Shown here piece by piece: positions 18,463 through 26,325 of a stretch of 64,000 bases of DNA. Source of the stretch: Hoeflea_A sp965228785 (lineage in GTDB: Bacteria > Pseudomonadota > Alphaproteobacteria > Rhizobiales > Rhizobiaceae); the NCBI GenBank assembly GCA_965228785.1, contig CBDDIF010000001.1, forward strand, positions 1,116,001 to 1,180,000, in the 5' to 3' direction. The notes beneath the pieces were generated by a model. The model had not been told where the DNA came from. It worked only from the letters and a program-made list of their open reading frames with translations, and did no database searches. Position numbers and translations under genes: made by a program. Position 1 is the first letter of the stretch; every line of letters begins with the position of its first letter.

Positions 18463-18966
18463 TCTGCTACGGCGCCGATCCGGTCTTTGACCCAGCCGGC
18501 AAAAGCCCGGTTGCCAAAGTTGCCGCCTGGTCCGGCACATTGATGAGGTAGTAGGCCTCCTCCATGGCAATGCTCTCCGGATAGGGCCGTACAAGGCGTC
18601 CGTCCTCGATCATGGATGCTGTAGGGGCATCGTGCGCCAGCCAGAATACCGAAATGGCATGTTGAGGTGCACCGTCAGGACCTTTCCGCGATCGCCGCCG
18701 GTCATCATTCAGGTGCCTGATGACAATGTCGAGAATGCTTCCTGAACCACAGGCAGATAGGCGAGGCCGGCATCGGTCAGTTGCAAGCGGGGTCGCCGGA
18801 CGAACAGAGCTCGGCCCAAAAAATGTTCGAGCGAGCGCATCTGCTGAGAGACCGCCGATTACGTCATATTGAGTTCGCCGGCGGCGGCCGTGAACGACAG
18901 GTGCCGCGCCGAGGCTTCGAAAGCACGCTGCCAGTTGAGCGGCGGCAAAGTACCGGTGTCCAAGAG
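18459..18966 (-). pseudogene. Broken LysR (GcvA-like) regulator
   Basis: Remnant of a LysR gene. The N-terminal helix-turn-helix is clear in one frame: LPPLNWQRAFEASARH, SFTAAAGELNMT, a TAA stop where the family has glutamine, then SAVSQQMRSLEHFLG and LQLTDAGLAYLPVVQEA. After KVLTVHLN most of the ligand-binding domain is missing. The C-terminal end (DGRLVRPYPESIAMEEAYYL) is found in another frame, and a further shift leads to FAGWVKDRIG and the stop. So one nonsense change, a deletion and at least two shifts are present. It faces the class II aldolase gene, its likely former target. Confidence 0.82.
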
Positions 18967-19076
18967 CAAACCCCAAACGACCCATTACTTTGACTAATGA
19001 GTTAACTCGGGATTTGTCGTTTGTGAAGCGGGCTGGCATTGTCGGATAAAGTCGACAACCGAAAGGGATATTCGAA

Positions 19077-19841
19077 ATGGCAACGGTCAGCAGCATTCGT
19101 TCTGGCGAAAATATTGGGCACTGGCAGGAGCGGGTCGATCTCGCCGCCGCCTTTCGCTGGACGGTCCGCCTCGACATGCACGAGGCGGTCGCCAACCACT
19201 TTTCAGCGGCCGTCAATGACGATGGCACCCGCTTTTTGATGAACGCCAACCAGCAGCATTTCGCCCGCATCAAGGCAAGCGACCTGCTGCTGCTCGACGC
19301 AAATGACCGCAGCACGCTGGAGCAGCCAGACGCACCCGATCCGACGGCCTGGGGCCTGCATGGGGCGATCCACCGTGCGTGCCCGCATGCGCGCTGTGTC
19401 ATGCATGTGCATTCGATCTTCGCGACGGTGCTGGCGAGCCTGAAGGATTCAACCCTGCAGCCGATCGATCAGAACACCGCGATCTTCTACAACCGGGTCG
19501 TCATCGACGAACAGTATGGAGGCCTTGCCTTCGAATCCGAAGGCGAAAGATGCGCGGAAATGCTCGCGGATCCGTCGAAAAAGGTCATGGTGATGGGCAA
19601 TCACGGTGTCCTGGTCATCGGCGACTCGGTCTCAGACACATTCAATCGCATGTTCTATTTCGAGCGCGCCGCTGAAACCTATATCCGTGCGCTGCAGACC
19701 GGACAGGAACTGCGTGTCCTCAGCCACGAAATTGCCGAAAAGACGGCGCGCGAAATCGAGGACTATCCTGAGCAGTCGGACCGTCATCTGAATGAACTGA
19801 AGGCCATTCTCGACGAAGAAGGCAGCAACTACGCGACCTGA
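19077..19841 (+). CDS. Class II aldolase/adducin family protein
   Basis: A 254-residue metal-dependent aldolase-type protein. Zinc-binding histidines are in MHVHSIFAT and the later GNHGVLVIG motif; the family's phosphate/substrate loop lies in SAAVNDDGTRFLMN. Class II aldolase proteins cleave or epimerise sugar phosphates, or act as ketol decarboxylase-like enzymes; the substrate is unknown. The gene looks intact although both neighbours (LysR, desaturase) are broken. It is followed by the desaturase remnant after 11 bases, so they once formed an operon. Confidence 0.85.
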   Translation: MATVSSIRSGENIGHWQERVDLAAAFRWTVRLDMHEAVANHFSAAVNDDGTRFLMNANQQHFARIKASDLLLLDANDRSTLEQPDAPDPTAWGLHGAIHRACPHARCVMHVHSIFATVLASLKDSTLQPIDQNTAIFYNRVVIDEQYGGLAFESEGERCAEMLADPSKKVMVMGNHGVLVIGDSVSDTFNRMFYFERAAETYIRALQTGQELRVLSHEIAEKTAREIEDYPEQSDRHLNELKAILDEEGSNYAT

Positions 19842-19852
19842 CTGAGGAAGCC

Positions 19853-20439
19853 ATGGGCGAATTCGCAGCGACCAACGCCGCCTCGAGCGGCATCGACATC
19901 GACCGCAAGATGTTGAAAGCGCTGGCGAAGCGATCAGACCGGCCCGGCCTGATCTACCTGGCGCAATGGGTGACGTCGCTCGTCTTGACGGGGTCTCTCG
20001 TCTGACTCGCATTGGGAACCTGGTGGGTTTGGCCGGCAATGGCCCTGCACGGCGTCTTCCTGTCGGTCCAGGTCTATGCGCTCGGTCACGAAACGGCGCA
20101 CGGCACTGCGTTCCGCACCCGCTGGCCGAACGAGGCCGTTCTCTGGGTCACCTCGCTGCTCTATTTCGAGGAACCGCTGCATCGTCGCTACACCCACGCC
20201 AATCACCACACCTACACCTGGCATGTCGGCAAGGACAGCCAGATGCCGTTTGACACGCCGATGGATTTCCGCGGCTGGCTTGCAGGAGGTCACTGGTCTT
20301 GGCCTCGCACGCTTTCACGTGGCCAGCCTGTTCGCACTGGCATTCAATCGACCATCGGAGATGGTTCGATTCGCAGCATCCGCCAGGCGCGCATATGGTC
20401 AATGCCGGCCTTGAGCGTATCGCTGCCCGAACCATGTGA
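19853..20439 (+). pseudogene. Broken fatty acid desaturase / MocD-like gene
   Basis: Remnant of a membrane di-iron hydroxylase. The reading frame from ATG 19853 is stopped by TGA at 20003, then continues in frame with two histidine boxes, GHETAHGT and RRYTHANHHTYT. After FRGWL an extra base near 20282 shifts the frame to EVTGLGLARFHVASLF. The third histidine box and the C-terminal half are absent. Intact homologues are about 300-400 residues and, in moc-type clusters, pair with the MocE ferredoxin, which follows here. Confidence 0.82.
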
Positions 20440-20463
20440 TTTTCTCTCTTACAGAAGAGTCAG

Positions 20464-20790
20464 ATGACTGACTTGGTTCGTGTCCGCGCCGCTGATGAGA
20501 TCGATGACGAGGATGTCATGCGTTTCGACGGGATGGCTACCTTTGCCATTTTTAGAACCGAGGGCGGCTACTTCGCCACGGACGGGTTCTGCACCCACGA
20601 AAAGCAACACCGCTCCGATGGCCTCGTCATTGGTCGAGTGATCGAGTGCCCCCTGCACGGTGGCCGTTTCGACGTGACCACCGGTAAGGCGCTGAGTGCG
20701 CCGGTTTGCATCGATCTGCACACTTACGACGTCAAAGTCGAGGACGGACAGGTTTTCCTGACGGTTGAGGTCAGGCGCGCGCACCGATAG
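20464..20790 (+). CDS. Rieske-type ferredoxin, MocE-like
   Basis: A 108-residue small Rieske [2Fe-2S] electron carrier. Both cluster-binding boxes are complete: C43-T-H45 and C62-P-L-H65 (ECPLHGGRFD). MocE-type ferredoxins deliver electrons to a MocD-like desaturase/hydroxylase. The upstream gene of that type is broken and no reductase gene follows, so this ferredoxin is probably orphaned here. Start ATG 25 bases after the desaturase remnant. The frame shows no damage. Confidence 0.88.
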   Translation: MTDLVRVRAADEIDDEDVMRFDGMATFAIFRTEGGYFATDGFCTHEKQHRSDGLVIGRVIECPLHGGRFDVTTGKALSAPVCIDLHTYDVKVEDGQVFLTVEVRRAHR

Positions 20791-20823
20791 CAAGGATGAT
20801 CGGCGAACCTGTTATGGTGGGGA

Positions 20824-21285
20824 ATGGATAACATCGTATCCCGACCCTACACGCCCAGCGACTATTCAGCTTGCCTGGCGCTATTCGAAAGCAACCTGCC
20901 GAAGTTCTTTGCCCAGGAGGAGCGGGCGGAATTTTGCCAATTTCTGGAAGGCGTGAACAACAGCGAGCCGCCCTATCTGGTTCTGGTCAGCGATGACATG
21001 GTCATTGCCTGTGGGGGGCTTGCGATCGAGCCGGACAAGCGGCAGGCGCGATTGGCCTGGGGTATGGTCGACAGGGCGTACCATCGCCGGGGACTGGGAA
21101 CCCTGTTGCTGCAGGCTCGATTGGAGCAGGCTCGCGCGGTGACGAACATCGATGAATTGGCGCTAGAGACGAGCCAGCACAGCCGCGGCTTCTACGAGCG
21201 GTTCGGCTTCAAGGTCGTCAAGATCATTCCCGACGGGTTCGGCGCCGGCCTTGATCGGTGGGACATGACCCTGCGTCTGACGTGA
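20824..21285 (+). CDS. GNAT family N-acetyltransferase
   Basis: A 153-residue GCN5-related acetyltransferase. The acetyl-CoA loop reads RRGLGTLLLQARLEQ (motif A), preceded by the strand ARLAWGMVD, with SRGFYERFGFKVV as the C-terminal motif B. The acceptor is unknown. It lies after the ferredoxin and is convergent with a thioesterase; between them sits an inverted-repeat element. Confidence 0.87.
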   Translation: MDNIVSRPYTPSDYSACLALFESNLPKFFAQEERAEFCQFLEGVNNSEPPYLVLVSDDMVIACGGLAIEPDKRQARLAWGMVDRAYHRRGLGTLLLQARLEQARAVTNIDELALETSQHSRGFYERFGFKVVKIIPDGFGAGLDRWDMTLRLT

Positions 21286-21298
21286 GGTGCAAAGCCTA

Positions 21299-21455
21299 GA
21301 GCAAAGGGCGAAAAGTTTGCATCAATTGACCGCGGCGATTTTGGTCTCTGGCAAGGCGGATTGCTCGCCGTGGTGCCATCGCGCTGCGCGACGCGCCTAG
21401 CCGAGTGGAGCCGATCTGCAGCCATCAAATGATCCAAACTTTTCGTCCTTTGCTC
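21299..21455. repeat. 157-base element with terminal inverted repeats
   Basis: The left end (21299-21329) and the reverse complement of the right end (21425-21455) agree at 28 of 31 bases; both begin GAGCAAAGG and include CGAAAAGTTTG. The interior is GC-rich and has no gene. It lies in the gap between two convergent genes. This is the structure of a small non-autonomous element (MITE-like or a RIME-type intergenic element); no target-site duplication was identified. Confidence 0.65.
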
Positions 21456-21471
21456 TTATTCGGCATTGCGA

Positions 21472-21930
21472 TCAATCCGATTCCGGGTGCTTGCTGTCCA
21501 TGTCGACCAGAGCGCCCGGTTTCGACAGGGCGTTGCGAATGCCTTCCGGAATTGCGATCGACTTGATGTTGCCGTCGTCCTGGATCTGGGCGTGGATGCG
21601 GATGGCGCGGCCCATGGTGATCAGGTCGCCGGAAGACGAGTGCTCGGCGCGGCAATCCCAATGCAGAGTGGAACGGGTCATTTTCGCCAGCTGGATAATG
21701 GTGCGCACCCGGTCGCCATAGGCGGCCGGTCCGACGAACTTGAAATGCACATCGCCCATGACGAAGGCGCTGCGGTTTTCGGCGATCATTTTGTTGGTCG
21801 GGAAGCCGATCGCGCGCAGAAGATCGTGTTCGGTATCGTTGAACCATGACAGCATGAGCGGGAAATAGACCAACCCGAAGGGATCGGATTCTCCCCAGTT
21901 CACCGTTAGCTCGCGCGAGTACATGATCAT
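21472..21930 (-). CDS. Hotdog-fold acyl-CoA thioesterase (YbgC/4HBT-like)
   Basis: A 152-residue hotdog protein. The N-terminal block VNWGESDPFGLVYFPLML holds the catalytic aspartate and the G-x-V/I-YF pattern of 4-hydroxybenzoyl-CoA thioesterase/YbgC enzymes. It would hydrolyse an acyl- or aryl-CoA; the substrate is unknown. ATG at 21930 follows GGAG at good spacing, so it is preferred over 21954. Confidence 0.8.
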   Translation of the reverse strand: MIMYSRELTVNWGESDPFGLVYFPLMLSWFNDTEHDLLRAIGFPTNKMIAENRSAFVMGDVHFKFVGPAAYGDRVRTIIQLAKMTRSTLHWDCRAEHSSSGDLITMGRAIRIHAQIQDDGNIKSIAIPEGIRNALSKPGALVDMDSKHPESD

Positions 21931-22009
21931 GATGGCCACTCCGACTGAACACAAACGAGGCTCAACTTAGACGACCGGCGGCGAAAGGGAAATGGGCGTC
22001 CGATAGTGA

Positions 22010-22435
22010 TCAGTCCGGGCGCTCGAGCAGGGCGCGCAGACGGTTGTCGAGCAGCATGTCCCAGCCCTGTTCGTGGCGATCGCGCAAGGTGCTGTCACCG
22101 GGATCCCAGCCGGAGTGAACGAGATCGCAGCGGGTTGTCTCGGCGACTTCGACCAGGTCGATTTCAAGAAGGGTTTCGGTGTAGGGGCTGTCGATCACCC
22201 AGGTGTAGACCAGCCGGGCGCGACCGTCATGCGGCGGCTTCAGTTCCTTCACCTCGCAGTGCACCGGCGCGCCGGAGCCAATACCCGGTGGGCAGTCCAT
22301 GGTGAATTGGTGGCCCTCTTGAGCGACGAACGTGTTGGGCATCAGCCATTCGGCGATCCTGTCGGTTTCGGTCAGGTATTCCCAGACGTCGTCGATCAGG
22401 GCCAGGATGGTGATGCTGCGGTGAATGTATGTCAT
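22010..22435 (-). CDS. SRPBCC (AHSA1-like) domain protein
   Basis: A 141-residue START/SRPBCC protein of the Aha1 C-terminal-like (AHSA1) group. Typical blocks are SITILALIDDVWEYLTET, RIAEWLMPNTF, and the tail GWDMLLDNRLRALLE. These proteins form a helix-grip pocket for a hydrophobic ligand. Its start overlaps the stop of the upstream ArsR gene by 4 bases, the common ArsR-SRPBCC pair. Confidence 0.85.
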   Translation of the reverse strand: MTYIHRSITILALIDDVWEYLTETDRIAEWLMPNTFVAQEGHQFTMDCPPGIGSGAPVHCEVKELKPPHDGRARLVYTWVIDSPYTETLLEIDLVEVAETTRCDLVHSGWDPGDSTLRDRHEQGWDMLLDNRLRALLERPD

Positions 22436-22773
22436 GTACGTTTTCGGCCCTTTGCTTTCACGTTGGACTCGACCGCATGTTTGAGATTGGCCAGGCGCTG
22501 ATCCCAGAACGGACCGTACTGCCGCACCCAGTCATGGACCTCGCGCAATGGTTCGGCATTGAGGCGGTGGACACGGGTGCGGCCCACATTGGTGATGGTC
22601 ACCAGGCCGTTTTCCGCCAGGATGCGCAGATGTTTGGCGATCGCCGGACGCGATATGTCAAATCGGCTGGCCAGTTCGCCGGCTGTCTTGTCGCCCTCGG
22701 CAAGGCAGTCGATCAGCGCGCGCCGCCGGTCGTCGGCAATGACGGAGTAGATATTGTCGAGACGGTAGGTCAT
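22432..22773 (-). CDS. ArsR family transcriptional regulator
   Basis: A 113-residue winged-helix repressor. The DNA-binding helices are in KTAGELASRFDISRPAIAKHLRIL, and the wing in LVTITNVGRTRVHRLN. It lacks the CxC metal site of the metal-sensing members and belongs to the group paired with AHSA1-like SRPBCC proteins. A perfect palindrome 20 bases upstream of its start is the likely autoregulatory operator. Confidence 0.88.
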   Translation of the reverse strand: MTYRLDNIYSVIADDRRRALIDCLAEGDKTAGELASRFDISRPAIAKHLRILAENGLVTITNVGRTRVHRLNAEPLREVHDWVRQYGPFWDQRLANLKHAVESNVKAKGRKRT

Positions 22774-22792
22774 CGGTGCTCACTGCGATTGG

Positions 22793-22807
22793 AGTATCAC
22801 CGATACT
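22793..22807. promoter_or_regulatory. Candidate ArsR operator
   Basis: Perfect inverted repeat AGTATC - ACC - GATACT, centred about 27 bases upstream of the ArsR start and overlapping the TAG stop of the MAPEG gene. Position and symmetry fit autorepression of the arsR-SRPBCC pair. Confidence 0.6.
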
Positions 22808-23192
22808 AAATCGCGTTGAGCCCGATGAAGACAATCGAAATCAACATGGACACAACAGTCAGCGTCGCGCCGAGGCCGCGGGCGGCACGATTGCTGTCAT
22901 CCGCCTTGATGCCGAATGGATGGACGATGCGGCTGATCAGCAGTGTGGCACCGATGGCATGAAGCCAGGCGACAGACCCGCCCGACGCCTCGACAATGCC
23001 CATCAGGATCAGCGCCATCGGCACGTTTTCGGTGAAATTGGCATGCTGACGGATGCGTTCGATGAGCGCAATGTTATCGCCGTGGAGGAGCGGAATATCG
23101 GTCTTCGCCCGCATGATGGAAACGCGGGCACCGAGCACGATCATGATGAGCGCCAGCGCGCAGGCGTAGAGGCCGGTGATTTCGATGGGCAT
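22806..23192 (-). CDS. MAPEG family membrane protein
   Basis: A 128-residue protein with four predicted membrane helices and the MAPEG arrangement: an N-terminal helix, then RIRQHANFTENVPMALIL, the family's E-x-x-P block, and a C-terminal helix pair. Bacterial MAPEG proteins are glutathione- or eicosanoid-type transferase homologues, with mostly unknown substrates. It is on the same strand as the downstream ArsR gene; the ArsR operator overlaps its stop codon. Confidence 0.85.
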   Translation of the reverse strand: MPIEITGLYACALALIMIVLGARVSIMRAKTDIPLLHGDNIALIERIRQHANFTENVPMALILMGIVEASGGSVAWLHAIGATLLISRIVHPFGIKADDSNRAARGLGATLTVVSMLISIVFIGLNAI

Positions 23193-23219
23193 GGTGTCGT
23201 CTTTCTCCGCTGTACCGGT

Positions 23220-23804
23220 CTATTGCGCCAGATTGCGCCGGAAGCCGTCCCAGTAGAGCAGGTTCCAATGCGTGTTGACGATGGTGCTCAGGGGACCGAT
23301 TTCTTCTGTCTGGTCGGGGTTGGGAATGCGTACTTTGAAGTCCGGAACATTCACGTGAACCATTTCGATCTGGGCGCCACGCAGCGTGTCGCGGAAGGTT
23401 AGTACCAGGGTGGAATCGGGTGCGCCGCGACCCTCGACGGTCAGATCGGCCGGATCGATGGCCGATACCCAGCCGAAATTCCACCATGCCATGGTGATCG
23501 AGTGCACGCCCTCGGCATTGGAGATGTCGAGGACCCGGGCGTTGAGAGCGCACATGTCAGGCTTGAAGCAGAACGCATCTAGCGTGCCGCCGATTTCGGC
23601 CCGATCGGCAGGGTTTCCGTCGGGCGCCTTGTAACTGGCCGGCAGCCCGGTCACTGCCTTATGGCCTTCGCTGGTTGCGTAAAGATCGAATAAGGCATCG
23701 GCACTGGTGCCGGGGAAATGCACTGTCTGGCTCAGGGTCGCCGCGCCGGCGGGCTGGAGGAGGAACGTGAGCAAGCCGACAACGGCCAGAAGAGGTTTCA
23801 GCAT
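23220..23804 (-). CDS. Secreted SRPBCC-like protein, unknown function
   Basis: A 195-residue protein with a clear Sec signal peptide (MLKPLLAVVGLLTFLLQPAG with cleavage near AGA-AT). The mature part begins SQTVHFPGTSADALFDLYAT, which resembles the first strand and helix of the START/SRPBCC fold, and ends with THWNLLYWDGFRRN. Two cysteines (FCFKPDMC) may form a disulfide. ATG at 23804 has GGAG eight bases upstream; the frame continues to 23840. Ligand unknown. Confidence 0.68.
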   Translation of the reverse strand: MLKPLLAVVGLLTFLLQPAGAATLSQTVHFPGTSADALFDLYATSEGHKAVTGLPASYKAPDGNPADRAEIGGTLDAFCFKPDMCALNARVLDISNAEGVHSITMAWWNFGWVSAIDPADLTVEGRGAPDSTLVLTFRDTLRGAQIEMVHVNVPDFKVRIPNPDQTEEIGPLSTIVNTHWNLLYWDGFRRNLAQ

Positions 23805-23843
23805 GGAACTATCTCCGCGTTGGTTCGGAAGGTCCGTCAAAAT

Positions 23844-23863
23844 ATGTAATCTACAAGTTACAT
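23844..23863. promoter_or_regulatory. Palindrome upstream of the secreted SRPBCC gene
   Basis: Inverted repeat ATGTAA - 8 bases - TTACAT, 40 bases upstream of the start at 23804, within the gap to htpG. Size and symmetry suit a TetR- or ArsR-type operator; no cognate regulator gene is adjacent. Confidence 0.35.
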
Positions 23864-23931
23864 GTCAAGCCATGACATCTCTTTCGAAGGTCTCAGGTGA
23901 TACGCTCCGTCGGCGCGCCACGCTTGGGCGT

Positions 23932-23960
23932 CTTGTGAGAGGCCGCTTCGCCGACTATAT
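23932..23960 (+). promoter_or_regulatory. Possible heat-shock (RpoH-type) promoter of htpG
   Basis: CTTG at 23932 and CTATAT at 23955 resemble the alphaproteobacterial sigma-32 boxes, 39 bases before the chosen htpG start. The spacing is one or two bases longer than usual. Only the position upstream of a heat-shock gene makes it plausible. Confidence 0.35.
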
Positions 23961-23998
23961 CAGCCCCAACTATCGGTATTTAAGGGATGAAGTCAGTC

Positions 23999-25867
23999 AT
24001 GAATGACACCATGACCAAGGAAACCCATTCGTTTCAAACGGAAGTGGGCCGGTTGCTCGATATCGTCGCCAGCTCGCTTTATTCGAACCGCGAGATTTTC
24101 CTGCGTGAACTGGTCTCCAACGCATCGGATGCCTGCGACAAGCTGCGACACGAAGCCTTGATCGCCCCTGCACTGGTTGAGGGCGATCCTGAGTTTCGCA
24201 TCCGGTTGAGCGCCGACTCCAAGGCGAAGACGATTGCGGTTTCCGACAACGGGATCGGCATGAACCATGACGACCTTTTGGAAACGCTGGGGACCATCGC
24301 CCGTTCCGGCACCAGCGCCTTCCTTGAGCAGCTCGGCAAGGAAGACAAGGGCGACATGAGCCTCATCGGCCAGTTCGGCGTCGGTTTCTATTCCGCATTC
24401 ATGGTTGCTGATCGCGTTGACGTGCTGACCCGCAAGGCCGGGGAAGAAGGGGCCTGGCTCTGGTCGTCGGACGGGAAGGGCGAATTCACCGTCGAGCCCG
24501 CCGAGCGTGACGAGCGCGGAACCACCGTGACCCTGCACGTCAAGAAAGACGCCAAGGAGTTTCTGGAAGAGGCCCGGCTGCGACACATCATCAAGACCTA
24601 TTCGGACCATGTCGGTTTTCCGATCCTGTTCGGCGAAGACACGTTGAACGAGGCGTCGGCCATCTGGACGCGGCCGCCGAAAGAGGTGACGGAAGAGCAG
24701 CACAAGGAATTCTACCACCACGTGGCGCGCGCCTTCGACGAGCCCTGGATGACCCTGCACAACCGCGCAGAGGGCGTCGTCAGTTACATCAACCTGCTCT
24801 ACATCCCGTCGAGCCCGCCCTTCGACCTGTTCGAGCCGGACCGGAAGGGACAAGTGAAGCTCTACGCGTCGCGCGTCTTCATCACCGAGGATGCCAAGGG
24901 CCTGCTGCCTGCTTATCTGCGTTTTCTGCGCGGGGTGGTCGATTCGGAAGACCTGTCGCTGAATATTTCGCGCGAGATGCTGCAGACCGATCCGAAGCTG
25001 GCCAGGATCCGCACCGGATTGACCAAGAAGGTGCTGAACGAGCTGAAGAAGAAGGCCGGCAAGAACGCCGAGGCCTATGCCGAGTTCTGGCGCAATTTCG
25101 GTGCGGTGCTGAAGGAAGGCCTGGTCGAGGACCAGGATATGCGCGACCGGATCCTCGAAATCAGCCGCTTCTCTTCAACCCTTGGCGACGCACTGACAAG
25201 TCTCAAGGACTATGTCGAACGCATGAAGGAAGGCCAGGACGCGATCTATTACATTGCCGGCGATGATGCCACCAAGGTGGCCGCTTCGCCGCATCTGGAA
25301 GGCTTCCGGGCGAAAGGCGTCGAGGTGCTGCTTCTGTCGGATCCGGTGGACGAGTTCTGGATGCAGCACGTCACCGAGTTCGACGGCAAGCCATTCAAGT
25401 CGATCACCCGCGGTGCGGCCGACCTCGACGACATCAAGAGCGACGATGCCAAGGACGACGACAAGAAGGACGAACCGGAAGCACCGTCCATCGGTGCCCT
25501 GGTTGCCGCCGTCAAGCTGGAGCTGGGTGACGCGGTCAAGGATGTACGCCCGTCAAAGCGCCTGACCGAAAGCGTCGTCTGCCTGGTTGCCGACGAGGGT
25601 GACATGGACGTCAACATGGAACGGTTGCTGCAGCGCCATGGTCGGTTGCAGAGCAGTATGCCGCGCATTCTCGAACTCAACCCGAACCACGGCATGGTCA
25701 AGAAGCTGGCCGAGCGCGCCGGGCAGGAAGGCGCCGGGAAGGACCCCCTGCTGAGGGATGCCGCCCACCTGCTGCTCGACCAGGCGCGGATCGCCGACGG
25801 CGAAGCACCGGCCGATCCGGCCGAGTTCGGACGGCGGCTGACCGCGGTCATGGAGAGCGCGCTTTAG
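23999..25867 (+). CDS. htpG: Molecular chaperone HtpG (Hsp90)
   Basis: An Hsp90 chaperone of about 622 residues. The GHKL ATP site is intact: LRELVSNASDACDKL, DNGIGM and GQFGVGFYSAFMVAD. The middle domain contains the arginine-finger region SLNISREMLQ, and the dimerisation domain follows a charged linker rich in Asp/Lys (about residues 480-495). ATG 23999 has AAGGGA upstream; 23987 and 24011 are alternatives. Single gene, divergent from the secreted SRPBCC gene. Confidence 0.95.
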   Translation: MNDTMTKETHSFQTEVGRLLDIVASSLYSNREIFLRELVSNASDACDKLRHEALIAPALVEGDPEFRIRLSADSKAKTIAVSDNGIGMNHDDLLETLGTIARSGTSAFLEQLGKEDKGDMSLIGQFGVGFYSAFMVADRVDVLTRKAGEEGAWLWSSDGKGEFTVEPAERDERGTTVTLHVKKDAKEFLEEARLRHIIKTYSDHVGFPILFGEDTLNEASAIWTRPPKEVTEEQHKEFYHHVARAFDEPWMTLHNRAEGVVSYINLLYIPSSPPFDLFEPDRKGQVKLYASRVFITEDAKGLLPAYLRFLRGVVDSEDLSLNISREMLQTDPKLARIRTGLTKKVLNELKKKAGKNAEAYAEFWRNFGAVLKEGLVEDQDMRDRILEISRFSSTLGDALTSLKDYVERMKEGQDAIYYIAGDDATKVAASPHLEGFRAKGVEVLLLSDPVDEFWMQHVTEFDGKPFKSITRGAADLDDIKSDDAKDDDKKDEPEAPSIGALVAAVKLELGDAVKDVRPSKRLTESVVCLVADEGDMDVNMERLLQRHGRLQSSMPRILELNPNHGMVKKLAERAGQEGAGKDPLLRDAAHLLLDQARIADGEAPADPAEFGRRLTAVMESAL

Positions 25868-25875
25868 TTTTCTAA

Positions 25876-25889
25876 TCGCCCTTTGTTCT
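25876..25889. repeat. Short match to the 21.3-kb repeat arm
   Basis: TCGCCCTTTGTTCT here matches the reverse complement of the left arm of the 157-base element at 13 of 14 bases, again just after a gene end (htpG). It could be a solo remnant or chance. Confidence 0.3.
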
Positions 25890-25993
25890 AAGGCGTCGGA
25901 GTAGAGCAGATTTCGGGCGGAGTCACACCGCGCCATGCCCGATCAGATGGCCTCGGTTCTTCACGCCCATCTCGATGAGCGTGTCTATTTGTG

Positions 25994-26269
25994 TTAGTAG
26001 GCGTCAATGGCGCCGACGACTTCAAATTTTACCTGATGGCCCTGAAATTCCGTCGGCAGGGCTGCTTCGGGGCGTTTCGATTGAAGGTACACGACGATTG
26101 CCAATTCGCCTTGATCGCCATCAATCAATCCGACTCCAACCACTCCGTCGGTGTTTAGGTATCGCTCCTCGAATGCGTGCTGCAAATTGCGCTCGCGTTC
26201 AGGGTTCGGATCATAGGGCATTGCGGCATCTTCCATTTCGTGCTCCTGCAAAAAATGAACATCCGACAA
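25994..26269 (-). CDS. Small protein related to protease N-terminal domain
   Basis: A 91-residue protein without signal peptide. Its core reads GVVGVGLIDGDQGELAIVVY, then SKRPEAALP and a final strand. This layout (glycine-rich strand, acidic loop, hydrophobic strand) is similar to residues 95-130 of the trypsin-like protease encoded just upstream (MIQGVGIG ... SLVLNVYTAE). Such domains are seen N-terminal to NAL1-type trypsin-fold proteins. It may be a stand-alone copy acting as inhibitor, partner or chaperone of the protease; function is not known. Confidence 0.6.
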   Translation of the reverse strand: MSDVHFLQEHEMEDAAMPYDPNPERERNLQHAFEERYLNTDGVVGVGLIDGDQGELAIVVYLQSKRPEAALPTEFQGHQVKFEVVGAIDAY

Positions 26270-26325
26270 GAATATAGTTGTTATTGATGGCGATGCAATT
26301 TTTTCGCACCGCCATCAAAAGGCAT

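Noticed and set aside
18467..19402. 311-codon minus-strand frame spanning the LysR remnant and the aldolase start
   Set aside because: Its first part is antisense to the aldolase; only the LysR pieces inside are meaningful, and they lie in several frames.
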